64,000 nucleotides of DNA from Dickeya dianthicola NCPPB 453 (GCF_000365305.1 NZ_CM001841.1:2295995-2359994); one strand, 5' to 3'. Shown: positions 8,415-18,669, counted from the first letter of the stretch. Numbers and translations are program-made. Notes: a model not told the origin generated them from the sequence alone.

Positions 8415-9134
8415 CTAACCGCGGCCTTCGGCCAGATCACGCGGGATGGAGTTCTGCATGCTGTGCCACAGCGCCCCGCTCTCTTTGCCATACTGGCGAA
8501 TCACGTCCGGAACCTGCTCATACAAGCCGTCACGGCTCAGCGACTCCAAACGCTGATAGAACGCCAGCGCGGTTTTGCGCGCTTCCGGATTGGAGAAGTA
8601 GTAGCGTCCAACGCGGATATACAGCCCTTTCAGCCCGTTGATAATCAGGCCGTAAATCGGGTTGCCGGAGGCGAACGCCAATCCGCGGAACACGTTGTAA
8701 TCCAGTTCGGCGTAGGCATCCGAGGCATCCTTAACTGATTCAGCCAGTTTAAGTATTTCTGCCGATTTGGCCGGATGCAGACGAATCGCGGTGCGAATGA
8801 AAATTCCGGCGATATTGGTGCGCACCGCCAAGAGGTTGTCAATCAATTGAGGAACACTGTCGTGATCAAGCCGGGCCAGCGTTTCAAGAATATTCAGCCC
8901 GGACGTTTCCCAAAAATTGTTGATTTTGGTCGGTTTCCCGTGTCGGATCGTTAACCATCCATCACGGGACAGGCGCTGCAGCACCTCACGCAACGTAGTG
9001 CGCGTGACCCCGATCAATTCGGACAATTCCCGTTCCGCGGGCAGAATAGACCCAGGGGGAAAATGATTATTCCATATACTTTCAATAATGTACTCTTCCG
9101 CGAATCCCGCCGGACTTTGCGCCTTTATAACCAT
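8415..9134 (-). CDS. fadR: Fatty acid metabolism regulator FadR
   Basis: The product has 239 residues, the family length. An N-terminal GntR-type winged helix ([30 protein letters not shown], residues about 36-65) is followed by the acyl-CoA-binding all-helical domain starting [21 protein letters not shown]. FadR represses beta-oxidation genes and activates fabA/fabB; long-chain acyl-CoA releases it from DNA. fadD, a typical target, is in this window. In E. coli nhaB lies upstream and divergent; here that gene is missing. Confidence 0.96.
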   Translation of the reverse strand: MVIKAQSPAGFAEEYIIESIWNNHFPPGSILPAERELSELIGVTRTTLREVLQRLSRDGWLTIRHGKPTKINNFWETSGLNILETLARLDHDSVPQLIDNLLAVRTNIAGIFIRTAIRLHPAKSAEILKLAESVKDASDAYAELDYNVFRGLAFASGNPIYGLIINGLKGLYIRVGRYYFSNPEARKTALAFYQRLESLSRDGLYEQVPDVIRQYGKESGALWHSMQNSIPRDLAEGRG

Positions 9135-9986
9135 AAGTTTATATTCCGTAGCGATGTTTACTAGTGAAAGTCAACATCATCATACCAAACGAACCCTACA
9201 TCACATAGCATAGCAGGACCTGAAAATCTCAATTCGATATAAAAACTGTGATTAAAGACAATTCCTTCCAGACAAACGCGAATATGCCTCGTTTTACGGC
9301 AATTTCCTTTAAACACACATCAATTGTTAAATTAAACTAACGTCAACGAAGAAAACCAACGGTGCGGGATCCGCCGCGTCAACCGCATCCTTCTGAAACG
9401 CGTTCCCGGCAACATTCCAAATGGGTACAATCTCGCTATTCTATTATTTCTAATTATCAATCGCCTGCCGTTCTTTCTGGTCAACGCATTTGGCGCCGGC
9501 GGGTCGTCGGGTTTATTCCCATACTGGGCAAACCCTGAAATGTAGCCTGTCGTAACCCGGCGAATGTGCTGGCGCCGAAGGCTATTTTCACTGGAATGAC
9601 CAGTTCAGATCAAGTATGGCATGATGTTGCCAATAATATTGAAGTTTTGTCATTGCCGGTTTCCATGATGACGAGAATTAAGTGTATAAAACGGCTGAGG
9701 ATGCAGGCAATTCACTGATTAATACCGCCATGCACCAGCATAAATCGTGTATAGTAAAGGGCGGATTCCGCCATGAAACTGGCGGTCCCTCATAGGAAGC
9801 GTTAAAAACAGCAGAGTATTTGTTGGCACAACAGAATCTCCTCAGGTACTGATGCAGATTCCGTGCGGTACAGGCGTCACCGGCGCCCCCGCAAGAAACG
9901 TCAGTTCATCCGGATCAGAGATTCAATGAGGGCAGCGAACACGGTTATCACTGCCCATACTATCGTTTTTAGCATGGAATATTTTT
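9135..9986. other. Gene-free gap at the usual nhaB position
   Basis: 852 bp with no intact gene between fadR and dsbB. Apart from the nhaB-like remnant noted separately, it holds AT-rich sequence and, near 9640-9720, possible promoter-like AT-rich stretches for dsbB. Short ORFs here show no family resemblance. Confidence 0.6.
9381..9545 (+). pseudogene. Remnant of the Na+/H+ antiporter gene nhaB (N-terminal region)
   Basis: Frame starting 9381 reads NRILLKRVPGNIPNGYNLAI, then LLFLIINRLPFFLVNAFGAG, before degenerating to a TAG at 9543. The NhaB N-terminus known from enterobacteria has RNFLGxSPxWYKL, then a hydrophobic IIFLIxNPLxFxxSPFxAGW; spacing and hydrophobic pattern match well. The position between fadR and dsbB and the plus orientation also match nhaB. 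No methionine start or downstream body remains, so it is a relic. Confidence 0.6.
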
Positions 9987-10517
9987 ATGTTGCGATTTTT
10001 GAACCGTTGCTCCCGCGGTCGGGGCGCCTGGCTTTTGATGGCGTTCACGGCACTGGCTTTTGAACTGATTGCCCTTTATTTCCAGTACGTTATGATGCTG
10101 AAACCCTGCGTGCTGTGCATTTACCAGCGAACGGCACTCTACGGCGTGATGGCCGCCGGTCTGGTGGGCGCCGTCGCTCCCGGCACGCTGTTGCGCTATC
10201 CGGCAATCGGGTTATGGATTTACAGTGCCTGGGAAGGACTGTCGCTGGCCATCAAACACACCAATATCCAGTTGCATCCATCACCGTTCGTCACCTGCGA
10301 CTTTTTTGTCAGTTTCCCGTCCTGGTTGCCACTGGACAAATGGCTGCCGGCGATTTTCACCGCCACCGGCGACTGCGCCGAGCGCCAGTGGAGTTTCCTG
10401 AGTATGGAAATGCCGCAGTGGATGATCGTAATTTTCGGCGCCTATCTGCTGGTTGCCGTACTGGTCCTGATTGCCCAACCTTTCCGCCCCAAACGCCGCG
10501 ACCTGTTCGGTCGCTAA
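9987..10517 (+). CDS. dsbB: Disulfide bond formation protein DsbB
   Basis: The 176-residue inner-membrane protein has four hydrophobic segments. The two catalytic pairs are at the family positions: Cys41 and Cys44 in KPCVLC, and Cys104 and Cys130 in the second periplasmic loop (VTCDFF, TGDC). DsbB reoxidises DsbA and passes electrons to quinone, which supports folding of periplasmic proteins including secreted pectinases. A weak inverted repeat (ACCGGG/CCCGGT) follows the stop near 10527-10556. Confidence 0.96.
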   Translation: MLRFLNRCSRGRGAWLLMAFTALAFELIALYFQYVMMLKPCVLCIYQRTALYGVMAAGLVGAVAPGTLLRYPAIGLWIYSAWEGLSLAIKHTNIQLHPSPFVTCDFFVSFPSWLPLDKWLPAIFTATGDCAERQWSFLSMEMPQWMIVIFGAYLLVAVLVLIAQPFRPKRRDLFGR

Positions 10518-10691
10518 AGGCGCGCTAAACCGGGCCAGTCCATCACTGACCCGGTTTATTGTTACCGAAGGCATGGTTCTGAAGAATAAAGGGTTCTGAA
10601 AAAGAAAAGCTGAGTGAGTACGATAAGCCGGCGAGCCCCACCACAGTATGTTTTAACCCAGTAATTAAGATAACGGCATTGATATCAATAA

Positions 10692-11138
10692 CTACCGGGC
10701 CCACGCCGGTTTGTTCAGGATATGGTCCTGCCAGTCTATCACTTCACTTTCACGCACCGCGATGTTGCGTACCGAGATCCTCTGCTGATGCATCGCCGCT
10801 TTAGAGCCAGACAGCAACGGGTGCCACGGTTGCAACCCTTTCCCTTCGTGTATCAACCGGTAAGCGCAGGTTTCGGGCAACCAATCGAACGATAGCAGGT
10901 TTTCCCGCGTTAGCTTGATGCAATCCGGCTCGTACTCAAACCGGCGAGCATAGTTACGGCACTGGCAACTTTTGATATTCAGTTGATTACAAGCCACGTT
11001 AGTAAAATAGAGTTGGTCCGTGTCTTCATCGATCAGCTTGTGCAAACAGCAACGCCCACAGCCGTCACAAAGCGCTTCCCACTCGTCGTCCGACATTTGC
11101 TCCAGGGTTTGGGTTTCCCAAAAGGGTTTTTGAGTCAT
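10692..11138 (-). CDS. ycgN: YcgN family cysteine-cluster protein
   Basis: A 148-residue cytoplasmic protein with a zinc/iron-chelating-type cysteine cluster: [11 protein letters not shown] near residue 25-35, then [14 protein letters not shown]. It ends with a conserved [21 protein letters not shown] segment. The start MTQKPFWE at 11138 matches the family; the longer upstream frame has no support. The biochemical role is unknown. ycgM lies upstream on the same strand, as in E. coli. Confidence 0.88.
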   Translation of the reverse strand: MTQKPFWETQTLEQMSDDEWEALCDGCGRCCLHKLIDEDTDQLYFTNVACNQLNIKSCQCRNYARRFEYEPDCIKLTRENLLSFDWLPETCAYRLIHEGKGLQPWHPLLSGSKAAMHQQRISVRNIAVRESEVIDWQDHILNKPAWAR

Positions 11139-11242
11139 AACTGCAATTCCGATGATAATAAACAGGGCGTCTGGCTGTGTATTGTAAAGGGGGATGAAGC
11201 GGGATACCACCCGCGGCAACGCCGCGAGCGGTGACAGAATAC

Positions 11243-11899
11243 TCAGATAACGTGGGTTGTCAGCGTGCGCTCGTTGAGCGTAATGGTTAACGCATCGCCC
11301 GGCTGCAACGGCCCCACCCCTTGCGGCGTACCGGTCAGGATGATGTCGCCGGCGCGCAGGGTAAAAAAGCGGCTCATGTAGGCGATCAGCGGCAGAATCG
11401 GCGTGATCATGTCACGGGTATTGCCCTGCTGGCGCACTTCGCCATTGATGCTGATACCCAGCTCCGCCTGCTGCGGATCGCTAAACTCCGCCACCGGGAT
11501 AAACCCGGATACCGGGCAGGACCCATCGAACCCTTTGGCTTTTTCCCACGGTTGCCCGGCTTTTTTGAACCCGGCCTGTAAATCACGCAGCGTCAGATCC
11601 AGCGCCACGCCGTAACCGGCAATCGCCCTGGCGACCCGCTCTTCATTAGCCTGCTTGAGCGGCGTGCCTATCAACACCGCCAGTTCAACTTCGTGGTGTA
11701 CCGAACCCAGCGCTTTAGGAATCGCCACCGGCTGGCGCAAATCGCATAACGCGGTTTCAGGCTTGATGAACAGAACCGGTTCCGCCGATTTGGCGCTGCC
11801 CATTTCACGAATGTGCTCGGAATAGTTGCTGCCGACGCACACCACTTTGTTAACCGGAAAATCCAGTAATGCGCCCTGCCAGTCTCTGTGTTGATACAT
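11243..11899 (-). CDS. ycgM: Fumarylacetoacetate hydrolase family protein YcgM
   Basis: The product is 218 residues starting [16 protein letters not shown] and contains the FAH-fold signature: [35 protein letters not shown] (metal-binding acidic residues) and [11 protein letters not shown]. Related enzymes are hydrolases or decarboxylases of acylpyruvates and similar 2-oxo acids and need Mg2+ or Mn2+. The start at 11899 follows AGGAGAGGGT. A longer frame upstream is not supported. Confidence 0.9.
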   Translation of the reverse strand: MYQHRDWQGALLDFPVNKVVCVGSNYSEHIREMGSAKSAEPVLFIKPETALCDLRQPVAIPKALGSVHHEVELAVLIGTPLKQANEERVARAIAGYGVALDLTLRDLQAGFKKAGQPWEKAKGFDGSCPVSGFIPVAEFSDPQQAELGISINGEVRQQGNTRDMITPILPLIAYMSRFFTLRAGDIILTGTPQGVGPLQPGDALTITLNERTLTTHVI

Positions 11900-12282
11900 G
11901 TACCCTCTCCTGACCTTTCTGTTAGCGGATGGCGCCTGCCCGCATAGCGGACTCGGCCTATCCATCATACCGGCATCGTCATCAAAAAAGTAAGCGCGAT
12001 TGATGAACAACAGTATCCGGAATTTATCATAGCCCCCGCGCTGTCTTTCGCGACCGCCGTCAATACGCCAGACGAAGAAAGGAATTACGCGGGGTGGATG
12101 AAAATTCATTTATTTAATCGCGGCGACGAATATACCTGTATATAAATCAGTATCGGGGAAATAGCATCAACAGCGCTAAACCATTGCCCGGTTTATTTCT
12201 GACACCCCTGTATTAAAAAACAGGCGGTCAATTCCCGTCGCGGCATCAAACATTATCTAAAAAATAATTCAGGTATTATTTT

Positions 12283-12410
12283 TTATCCCCGTCATACTTC
12301 AAGTTGCAGGCGCATTGGCTGCCCTCGCTCACCCCAGTCACTTACTTGAGTAAGCTCTTGGGGATTCACTCGGTTGCCGTCTTCCTGCAACTCGAATTAT
12401 TTAGGGTATA
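12283..12410 (-). repeat. TATACCC-ended interspersed repeat, copy A
   Basis: Read on the minus strand it begins TATACCCTAAATAATTCGAG, continues with a GTTGCAGGAAG block, and ends with CTTGAAGTATGACGGGGATAA. Ends are near-complementary. It overlaps the 3' end of ycgL. Related copies lie at 36087-36282 and 40104-40217. The family looks like a small non-coding mobile (MITE-like) or structured repeat. Confidence 0.7.
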
Positions 12411-12672
12411 CACTTGCCGGCAGTTCATTCAATAGATTTTCCGGAGGCGGCGGCAGTTGCAGATAAAAACCCTGTTCGATAAGCATCTGTTTTACCTTAC
12501 CAATATCTGCTGACGCTAGTTTCTTCCTGCCATCAAGCGGTAATATCATCACCAGATGCGGCAGACCGAAATTTTTCATCAGTTCGTCAGGCACGCGGGA
12601 AAAGTCGTCTTTTTTTTCGACATAGAGATATGTTTGATCGCGTTTCGAACTTCGGTAGATCACACAATACAT
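12397..12672 (-). CDS. ycgL: YcgL domain protein with repeat-derived C-terminus
   Basis: The 91-residue product begins [20 protein letters not shown] and contains [16 protein letters not shown] and [11 protein letters not shown], the YcgL domain, whose function is not well known. The E. coli protein continues about 15 residues past the PPPPE motif. Here the last residues (Tyr-Pro-Lys) and the TAA stop lie inside repeat copy A, whose TATACCC end encodes them. The core domain appears intact, so the gene is probably still functional. It is divergent from minC. Confidence 0.88.
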   Translation of the reverse strand: MYCVIYRSSKRDQTYLYVEKKDDFSRVPDELMKNFGLPHLVMILPLDGRKKLASADIGKVKQMLIEQGFYLQLPPPPENLLNELPASVYPK

Positions 12673-12808
12673 GTTTTTTACTCTGAACTAGGGGAATGGT
12701 GTCTTGCCTGTATTTTCATGTGACTATAACATGCTTGAAGCGCTCTGGAATATCATGCCTTAAATGCTACTCTGGGGATTTAAAGATGCTGAAACTGAGT
12801 CAGGACAG

Positions 12809-13501
12809 ATGTCACAAACGCCAATTGAGTTGAAAGGCAGCAGCTTTACCTTATCCGTTGTTCATCTGCATGATGCACAGCCCGATATTATTCACCAGGC
12901 CCTGCAGGAAAAGATCGAACAGGCACCGGCGTTTCTTAAAAACGCACCGGTCGTCGTCAATGTCTCGTCGCTGCCCGTTGACGCTGACTGGATTAAGCTC
13001 CAGCAGGCGATTACCGCCGCCGGTCTGCGGGTGGTGGGGGTAAGCGGGTGTGATGATGAGCAACTCAGGCTATCTATCGCCAAAGCGGGGCTCCCGCTAT
13101 TACGTGAAGGTAAATTACGCGAAGGCAAGGATCGCCGGGTGCCGCTGGCGCCGGTCGCCGCGCCGGTTAAAACCCAGGTGATCAATGCTCCCGTTCGTTC
13201 CGGACAGCAAGTTTACGCCCGCGACTGTGACCTTATCGTTACCAGCCATGTCAGCGCCGGTGCCGAGGTCATTGCCGACGGCAATATCCATATTTACGGC
13301 ATGATGCGCGGCCGCGCGCTGGCAGGCGTCTCTGGCGATGTCAGCAGCCAGATCTTCTGTACCCATCTGGCCGCCGAGTTGGTGTCGATCGCCGGGCGTT
13401 ACTGGCTCAGCGATCAGATACCGGAAAACTATTTCGGAAAGGCGGCGCGCCTGAAACTCAGTCCGCCCGACCATGTTCTGACCATACAACCTCTAGACTA
13501 G
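12809..13501 (+). CDS. minC: Septum site-determining protein MinC
   Basis: The 230-residue product has an N-terminal FtsZ-inhibiting domain and a C-terminal beta-helix MinD-binding domain ([27 protein letters not shown]). MinC blocks FtsZ ring assembly at the poles when recruited by MinD. The start at ATG 12809 (MSQTPIEL) follows AGGACAG and matches the family; an upstream in-frame ATG at 12764 would add 15 unrelated residues. A short REGKLREGK duplication sits in the linker between domains. First gene of minCDE. Confidence 0.96.
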   Translation: MSQTPIELKGSSFTLSVVHLHDAQPDIIHQALQEKIEQAPAFLKNAPVVVNVSSLPVDADWIKLQQAITAAGLRVVGVSGCDDEQLRLSIAKAGLPLLREGKLREGKDRRVPLAPVAAPVKTQVINAPVRSGQQVYARDCDLIVTSHVSAGAEVIADGNIHIYGMMRGRALAGVSGDVSSQIFCTHLAAELVSIAGRYWLSDQIPENYFGKAARLKLSPPDHVLTIQPLD

Positions 13502-13521
13502 GCCCTTGAAAGGAATTATTT

Positions 13522-14334
13522 ATGGCACGCATCATTGTTGTTACTTCAGGTAAAGGGGGCGTTGGCAAGACCACTTCAAGCGCGGCCATTGCTACCGGTT
13601 TAGCCCAAAAAGGTAAGAAGACGGTTGTCATCGACTTTGACATCGGTCTGCGTAACCTCGACCTGATCATGGGATGTGAGCGCCGGGTCGTGTATGACTT
13701 TGTGAATGTCATCCAGAACGACGCCACCCTGAATCAGGCGCTGATAAAAGATAAGCGTACCGAAAATCTGTATATCCTGCCGGCGTCGCAGACCCGAGAT
13801 AAAGAAGCCCTGACCCGTGAAGGCGTGGACAAAGTGCTCAAGGATCTGGCCAACATGGAGTTTGATTTCATTGTCTGCGATTCCCCCGCCGGTATTGAAA
13901 CCGGTGCGCTGATGGCGCTTTACTTCGCAGATGAAGCCATCATCACCACCAACCCGGAAGTGTCGTCAGTACGCGACTCCGACCGTATCCTCGGGATTCT
14001 GTCCTCCAAGTCGCGCCGCGCCGAACAGGGTCAGGAGCCTATCAAAGAGCATTTGCTGCTCACCCGTTACAACCCAGGCCGCGTCAGCCGCGGCGACATG
14101 CTGAGCATGGAAGACGTGCTGGAAATTCTGCGCATTCCTCTGGTCGGCGTAATCCCGGAAGATCAGTCGGTACTGCGTGCGTCCAACCAGGGCGAGCCGG
14201 TAATTCTGGACAAAGACGCCGATGCGGGCAAAGCCTATGAGGACACCGTGGATCGTCTGTTGGGAGAAGAGCGGCCTTACCGTTTTATCGAGGAAGAAAA
14301 GAAAAGCTTCCTGAAACGACTCTTTGGGGGGTAA
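13522..14334 (+). CDS. minD: Septum site-determining ATPase MinD
   Basis: The 270-residue protein carries the deviant Walker A motif SGKGGVGKTT (signature Lys11 and catalytic Lys16) and ends with an amphipathic membrane-targeting helix (KKSFLKRLFGG). ATP-bound MinD dimerises on the membrane, recruits MinC and oscillates under MinE control. It lies 20 bp after minC and 3 bp before minE. Confidence 0.98.
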   Translation: MARIIVVTSGKGGVGKTTSSAAIATGLAQKGKKTVVIDFDIGLRNLDLIMGCERRVVYDFVNVIQNDATLNQALIKDKRTENLYILPASQTRDKEALTREGVDKVLKDLANMEFDFIVCDSPAGIETGALMALYFADEAIITTNPEVSSVRDSDRILGILSSKSRRAEQGQEPIKEHLLLTRYNPGRVSRGDMLSMEDVLEILRIPLVGVIPEDQSVLRASNQGEPVILDKDADAGKAYEDTVDRLLGEERPYRFIEEEKKSFLKRLFGG

Positions 14335-14337
14335 ATC

Positions 14338-14619
14338 ATGGCGTTACTCGATTTCTTTTTGTCCCGCAAAAAAACGACAGCCAATATCGCCAAGGAACGG
14401 CTACAGATTATTGTCGCGGAGCGACGCCGTGGGGACAATGAACCGCATTACCTGCCGCAGCTAAAGCGCGACATTCTGGAAGTTATCTGCAAATACGTGC
14501 AGATTGACCCGGAAATGGTGACGGTGCAGTTGGAGCAGAAAGGCGACGACATTTCCGTGCTGGAACTGAACGTAACCTTGCCGGAAGCCGACGAGCCCAC
14601 GCCGCCCGCCGACAAATAA
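14338..14619 (+). CDS. minE: Cell division topological factor MinE
   Basis: The 93-residue product starts [20 protein letters not shown] with the membrane-binding amphipathic N-terminus and the anti-MinCD helix ([15 protein letters not shown]), followed by the dimerisation domain. It stimulates MinD ATPase and drives pole-to-pole oscillation. The Pro-rich tail ([11 protein letters not shown]) is slightly longer than in E. coli. Confidence 0.97.
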   Translation: MALLDFFLSRKKTTANIAKERLQIIVAERRRGDNEPHYLPQLKRDILEVICKYVQIDPEMVTVQLEQKGDDISVLELNVTLPEADEPTPPADK

Positions 14620-14621
14620 TC

Positions 14622-14682
14622 ACCGTTTCCCCTGCGCCTGCAGGAAACGGTTTCGACCGCCGCCCTTGTCTGCAAGGGCGGC
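14622..14682. terminator. Two hairpins between convergent minE and rnd
   Basis: ACCGTTTCC/GGAAACGGT (14622-14651) and GCCGCCCTT/AAGGGCGGC (14659-14682) are strong stems in the short gap between convergent genes. Neither has a long T run, so the terminator role is likely but not certain. Confidence 0.55.
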
Positions 14683-14691
14683 ATGTCGATA

Positions 14692-15813
14692 TCAGTAATG
14701 CGCCAGAATGTCTTTCAGACCTTGTCCAAACAGACGACCACGCCAGCTGGTTACCATTTCCGGTTCATTTTCCGACAACGTCAGTTTCCAGTGCCAGTTC
14801 AGCAACCGGTTAATCTGTCGCCGGGATGCCAGCAATTCGGCCGACAATCCGCTTTGCTCCGCACACTGCTGCACCAGCGCCTTGATGTCGCGAAACGCTT
14901 TCTTATAACCGGGATAGTCGATCAGATTGACCACCGGTGGCGGGTAATCCGCCTCGCCCAGCGACGCGGTTTCCGCCACCAACGCCAGCAGGGTCTTGCC
15001 GTGATAACGAATTTCCGGGCCGCTCAGCCCCAGCGAATCCAGCTCCCCGAGCGAACCGGGCAGGCAACGAGCCACTTGCCACAGGTTCTCTTCCCGGACA
15101 ATGAAATTGACCGCACTGTCGCGCTCCCGCGCCTTACGAAGACGCCACGCCGCCAGTTTCTGCAAACAGGCCAGATGACGGCCACGCAGTTGCCAGGCAT
15201 TGCCTATCTCCCGATACGCCAACTCCGGCGCCAGCACCTCCTGACGACGCTGGCACAGCAACAGGCACTCGTCCAACGCCGCCTCCAGCCTGCCTGCCGT
15301 ACGGGTTTCCTCCACCAGCGTTCTGGCTACCGGCAGCAGGTAGAACACGTCCGCCGCGGCGTACTGGCACTGTTTTTCGCTGAGCGGACGCGCCAGCCAG
15401 TCGGTGCGGGATTCGCTTTTATCCAACGCCACCTGGCGGTAATCCGCCACCAGCGCGGCAAAACCATAGGACAACGGCTTACCCAAAAACGCCGCCAGAA
15501 TCTGGGTGTCGATGAACGGCGACGGCAGGCAGCCGAACGCATTCAGAAACACTTCCAGGTCTTCGCTGCCGGCATGCAGAAACTTGGTCACCTGCGGGTT
15601 CTGCAACAACGCACGAAACGGCGCCCAGTCACGGATCGCCAACGGGTCGATCAGCGACAGATTGTCGCCATCATACAACTGAATCAGCCCCAGTTGCGGG
15701 TAATAGGTACGGGTACGGACAAACTCGGTGTCCAGCGCGACCTCGGACACCGCGCACGCCTGCGCGCACACCGCTGATAATCCTTCATCGGTAGTAATCA
15801 ACTGATAATTCAA
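14692..15813 (-). CDS. rnd: Ribonuclease D
   Basis: The product is 373 residues with DEDD-exonuclease motifs (VALDTEFVRTRTYYPQLGLIQ, HAGSEDLEVF, and QCQYAAADVFYLL with the catalytic Tyr/Asp) and two HRDC-like domains. RNase D trims tRNA 3' ends. By comparison with E. coli, which uses a UUG start for rnd, I place the start at TTG 15813 giving (M)NYQLITTDEG. No ATG lies at the family start, and the alternative upstream start would add 17 unrelated residues. Confidence 0.93.
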   Translation of the reverse strand: MNYQLITTDEGLSAVCAQACAVSEVALDTEFVRTRTYYPQLGLIQLYDGDNLSLIDPLAIRDWAPFRALLQNPQVTKFLHAGSEDLEVFLNAFGCLPSPFIDTQILAAFLGKPLSYGFAALVADYRQVALDKSESRTDWLARPLSEKQCQYAAADVFYLLPVARTLVEETRTAGRLEAALDECLLLCQRRQEVLAPELAYREIGNAWQLRGRHLACLQKLAAWRLRKARERDSAVNFIVREENLWQVARCLPGSLGELDSLGLSGPEIRYHGKTLLALVAETASLGEADYPPPVVNLIDYPGYKKAFRDIKALVQQCAEQSGLSAELLASRRQINRLLNWHWKLTLSENEPEMVTSWRGRLFGQGLKDILAHY

Positions 15814-16012
15814 AACGGTATTCTCTTGGTTGCGCCCCGGTGCGGCCAACCACGACCGGGGCATGGAACATGTTCATGGCGGACAATCAACATCTCGCGG
15901 GGCAGACCGCTCCATCAGGGCAGGTAATGGCTTGACGCGAAAGACGATGTTGTCCTGTGGTGCTCAGCAGGCAGGCCTCCACCATACCCGTCATGACTAC
16001 CACAGGCAACCA

Positions 16013-17683
16013 TCAGGCGGCTGACTGCCCATTACGCAGCTCACGCCGGAGAATTTTCCCCACGTTGGACTTCGGTAACTCGCTGCGGAACTCAAACAAG
16101 CGTGGCACCTTGTAGCCGGTGAGGTTGCGGCGGCAGTGACCGATCAGTTCCTCCACCGTCAGCGAGGTATCACGGCACACCACGAAGACTTTGACTGCCT
16201 CGCCCGACGCGTCGCTGGGCACGCCAATCGCCGCGGCTTCGGATACCTTCGGGTGGCGCGCCACCACGTCCTCGATTTCATTGGGATACACATTGAAGCC
16301 GGACACCAGAATCATGTCTTTTTTGCGGTCGACGATTTTCAAAAACCCCTGATCGTCCGCCGTGACAATGTCACCGGTGGCCAGCCAGCCCTCTTTCAGC
16401 ACCTCGCGGGTCGCGGCAGGCTGCTGCCAGTAACCGGACATCACCTGCGGGCCGCGCACCCACAATTCGCCGGGCTCGCCGGACGCCACATCCTGACCGT
16501 CATCATTGATGATTCGCACATCGGTGGACGGCACCGGCAAGCCGATGCTGCCGCTGTAATGCTGCAGGTCATACGGATTTCCCGCCACCAGCGGCGCGCT
16601 TTCCGTCAAGCCATAGCCTTCCAGCAGATGGATGCCGGTCAGTTTTTCCCAGCGCTCGGCCACCGCCTGCTGCACCGATGCGCCGCCGCCCACCGACAGC
16701 CGCAGCGTGGAGAAATCCAGCCGGCTAAACGCATCGTGGTTCAACAAAGCGTTGAACAGCGTGTTGACCCCGGTAATGGCGGTAAACGGATAGTGCATAA
16801 GCTCTTTGATCATGCCGGGGATATCGCGCGGGTTGGTGATCAGCAGGTTTTTTCCACCGATTTCGACAAACAGCAGGCAATTCACCGTCAGCGCAAAAAT
16901 GTGATAGAGCGGCAGCGCCGTCACCACCAGTTCCTGCCCCTCCTTTAGCACCGGACCATACGCGGCTTTGGCCTGCATCAGGTTGGCCTGCATATTCCGG
17001 TGGGTCAGCATCGCGCCCTTGGCGATGCCGGTGGTGCCGCCGGTGTATTGCAGGAACGCCAGATCCTGATTGTTCACCTCCGGCCTCACATACGGCATCC
17101 GTTTGCCCTGCTGCAACGCCTGACGGAACGAAATGGCGCCCGGCAGGTGATACTTCGGCACCAGACGCTTGATGTACTTGACCACGAAATTAACCAGCGT
17201 GCCTTTGGCCGGCGCCAGTTGATCGCCCATGCGGGTCAGGATCACCTGTTTCACCGGGGTGTTGTACACCACCTTTTCCAGCGTATGGGCAAAATTGGAG
17301 ACGATAACGATGGCCGAAGCACCGCAGTCTTTCAACTGGTGCTCCAGTTCGCGCGGCGTATACAGCGGATTGACGTTGACCGCCACCAGCCCGGCCCGCA
17401 GCACGCCGAACAGCGCGATCGGATACTGCAACAAGTTGGGCATCATCAACGCGACTCGCTCGCCCTTTTTCAGTTTCAACTGATGTTGCAGGTAAGCGGC
17501 GAAAGCACGGCTGCGTTCCTCCAGCCGACGGAAAGTCATCACCTCGCCCATGTTGATAAAGGCGGGCTGGTCGGCATAACGCGACACCGCGTGTTCAAAC
17601 AACTCGATTAGCGAAGTGTAGCGATCCGGGTCAATTTCCGCAGGGACATCCACCGGATAATGCGCTAACCAGGTTTTCTCCAA
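16013..17683 (-). CDS. fadD: Long-chain fatty acid--CoA ligase FadD
   Basis: The product is about 556 residues. It has the AMP-binding P-loop [14 protein letters not shown], the LLEGYGLTE motif, TGDI and the FACS signature near [22 protein letters not shown]. FadD activates imported long-chain fatty acids to acyl-CoA at the inner membrane, which also generates the FadR ligand. I choose TTG 17683, preceded by GGGAG at 7 bp, giving (M)[16 protein letters not shown], in line with the E. coli protein and its UUG start. ATG 17716 would add 11 residues ([11 protein letters not shown]) and has a weaker site. Confidence 0.94.
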   Translation of the reverse strand: MEKTWLAHYPVDVPAEIDPDRYTSLIELFEHAVSRYADQPAFINMGEVMTFRRLEERSRAFAAYLQHQLKLKKGERVALMMPNLLQYPIALFGVLRAGLVAVNVNPLYTPRELEHQLKDCGASAIVIVSNFAHTLEKVVYNTPVKQVILTRMGDQLAPAKGTLVNFVVKYIKRLVPKYHLPGAISFRQALQQGKRMPYVRPEVNNQDLAFLQYTGGTTGIAKGAMLTHRNMQANLMQAKAAYGPVLKEGQELVVTALPLYHIFALTVNCLLFVEIGGKNLLITNPRDIPGMIKELMHYPFTAITGVNTLFNALLNHDAFSRLDFSTLRLSVGGGASVQQAVAERWEKLTGIHLLEGYGLTESAPLVAGNPYDLQHYSGSIGLPVPSTDVRIINDDGQDVASGEPGELWVRGPQVMSGYWQQPAATREVLKEGWLATGDIVTADDQGFLKIVDRKKDMILVSGFNVYPNEIEDVVARHPKVSEAAAIGVPSDASGEAVKVFVVCRDTSLTVEELIGHCRRNLTGYKVPRLFEFRSELPKSNVGKILRRELRNGQSAA

Positions 17684-17769
17684 AACGTCACTCCCGAGAT
17701 ATTTTTTAAGTGGCATAATCAATCCCAACCCGAGTGATCGGTAACAATATTTTAACTCATATTAACAAC

Positions 17770-17782
17770 TGTGAAATTCACA
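17770..17782. promoter_or_regulatory. Perfect 13-bp palindrome upstream of fadD
   Basis: TGTGAA-A-TTCACA lies about 90 bp upstream of the fadD start. It resembles CRP half-sites but with too short a spacer for a standard CRP site. A transcription-factor site is plausible; the factor is not identified. Confidence 0.3.
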
Positions 17783-17932
17783 ATATTCAGGTTGAGAAGA
17801 TGATCACTTATTTCAACACGTTGTCATTACCAAAACCGAGCCATTACCGCAAAAAAATGAGGCGACCCTGGCCGCCTCGGTTTACTGTCAGACCATCTTA
17901 TCGTTAGTCCGTCGCCTGACTGCTGACGATGG

Positions 17933-18517
17933 TTATTCCGTGACGACAGACTCCACCTGAGCCGGCGCGTACCCGTCGTTCCAGCCTGGTCCCCAACCCG
18001 GCCCCCAGACATGACGGTAGCGGTGATCCCACCAGGGATCGTAAGCCCGCGGCGGCAACATCACCTGCTGTACCACTCGCCAGCGTTTATAGCCCTGCAC
18101 GCTCACCACCACGTACTGATATGGCCGTTCACCAATTTTACCCTGCTCGGCGCCGGTAATTGGCCCTACCACGGTGATCAGCTGGTTTTTAAACTCCACC
18201 GGCTCCAGAAAACCATTGACGTAGGCCACCAGCCGGCCTTCGGAAGGCTCGTCCAGCCGCGGCCGGCCGGCCTCATCCAGCGGCAGGCTGACAATCTCCA
18301 GCCGGGTGCGATTGGCCTCGTTGCGAATATCCGCAATCCGGCCGCCAAAGCGCGATTCCTGCCCAACGTACAGATTCGGCGCATTCATCACCCGAATCAG
18401 GTCCATCTGCGGTGTGGCGGAGGTTCCGCGGATTTCAGCCGGTAGCGTGACGCAGCCTGATAACCCCGCCAGGCTCAGCAATAACAGCCCGCACAGCCCG
18501 ACCCGGCGCAGCCGCAT
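17933..18517 (-). CDS. yeaY: Slp/YeaY family outer membrane lipoprotein
   Basis: The product is about 194 residues: basic MRLRRVG, a hydrophobic stretch and the lipobox LSGC (Cys22), then the Slp-family body ([44 protein letters not shown]). Slp-type lipoproteins are outer-membrane proteins associated with starvation or stationary phase. The start is uncertain. The frame continues upstream through a tandem repeat to ATG 18586 or GTG 18589, which would place 23-24 residues before the signal peptide. I prefer 18517 because it gives a normal signal peptide, though its ribosome-binding site is poor. The assignment to yeaY follows its place between fadD and tsaB. Confidence 0.82.
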   Translation of the reverse strand: MRLRRVGLCGLLLLSLAGLSGCVTLPAEIRGTSATPQMDLIRVMNAPNLYVGQESRFGGRIADIRNEANRTRLEIVSLPLDEAGRPRLDEPSEGRLVAYVNGFLEPVEFKNQLITVVGPITGAEQGKIGERPYQYVVVSVQGYKRWRVVQQVMLPPRAYDPWWDHRYRHVWGPGWGPGWNDGYAPAQVESVVTE

Positions 18518-18518
18518 C

Positions 18519-18572
18519 GACGTTCTATTTTCGCTAGACGTTCTATTTTCGCTCGACGTTCTATTTCCGAAA
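18519..18572. repeat. 18-bp tandem repeat (3 copies) at lipoprotein gene start
   Basis: GACGTTCTATTTTCGCTA repeats at 18519, 18537 and, with changes, 18555. On the minus strand it would encode NRTSSE repeats if translation began upstream of 18517. It may lie in the leader or add an N-terminal extension. Confidence 0.88.
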
Positions 18573-18636
18573 AAGTGGTTTGTCATCACCTAGACCCCGC
18601 TTGCCCGTCGTCAATTTATGACAAATACATGACGTA

Positions 18637-18669
18637 GAACCTATCCCAATAGACTCGTAGGATAGGTTC
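18637..18669. repeat. Inverted repeat between tsaB and lipoprotein gene
   Basis: GAACCTATCC/GGATAGGTTC with a 13-nt loop. No T run follows in either direction, so it may be a protein-binding site, an mRNA-stabilising hairpin or a solo repeat element rather than a standard terminator. Confidence 0.6.

Noticed and set aside
9863-10063. 66-codon ORF overlapping the dsbB start
   Set aside because: Different frame from dsbB, Arg-rich and without a ribosome-binding site; dsbB is certain.
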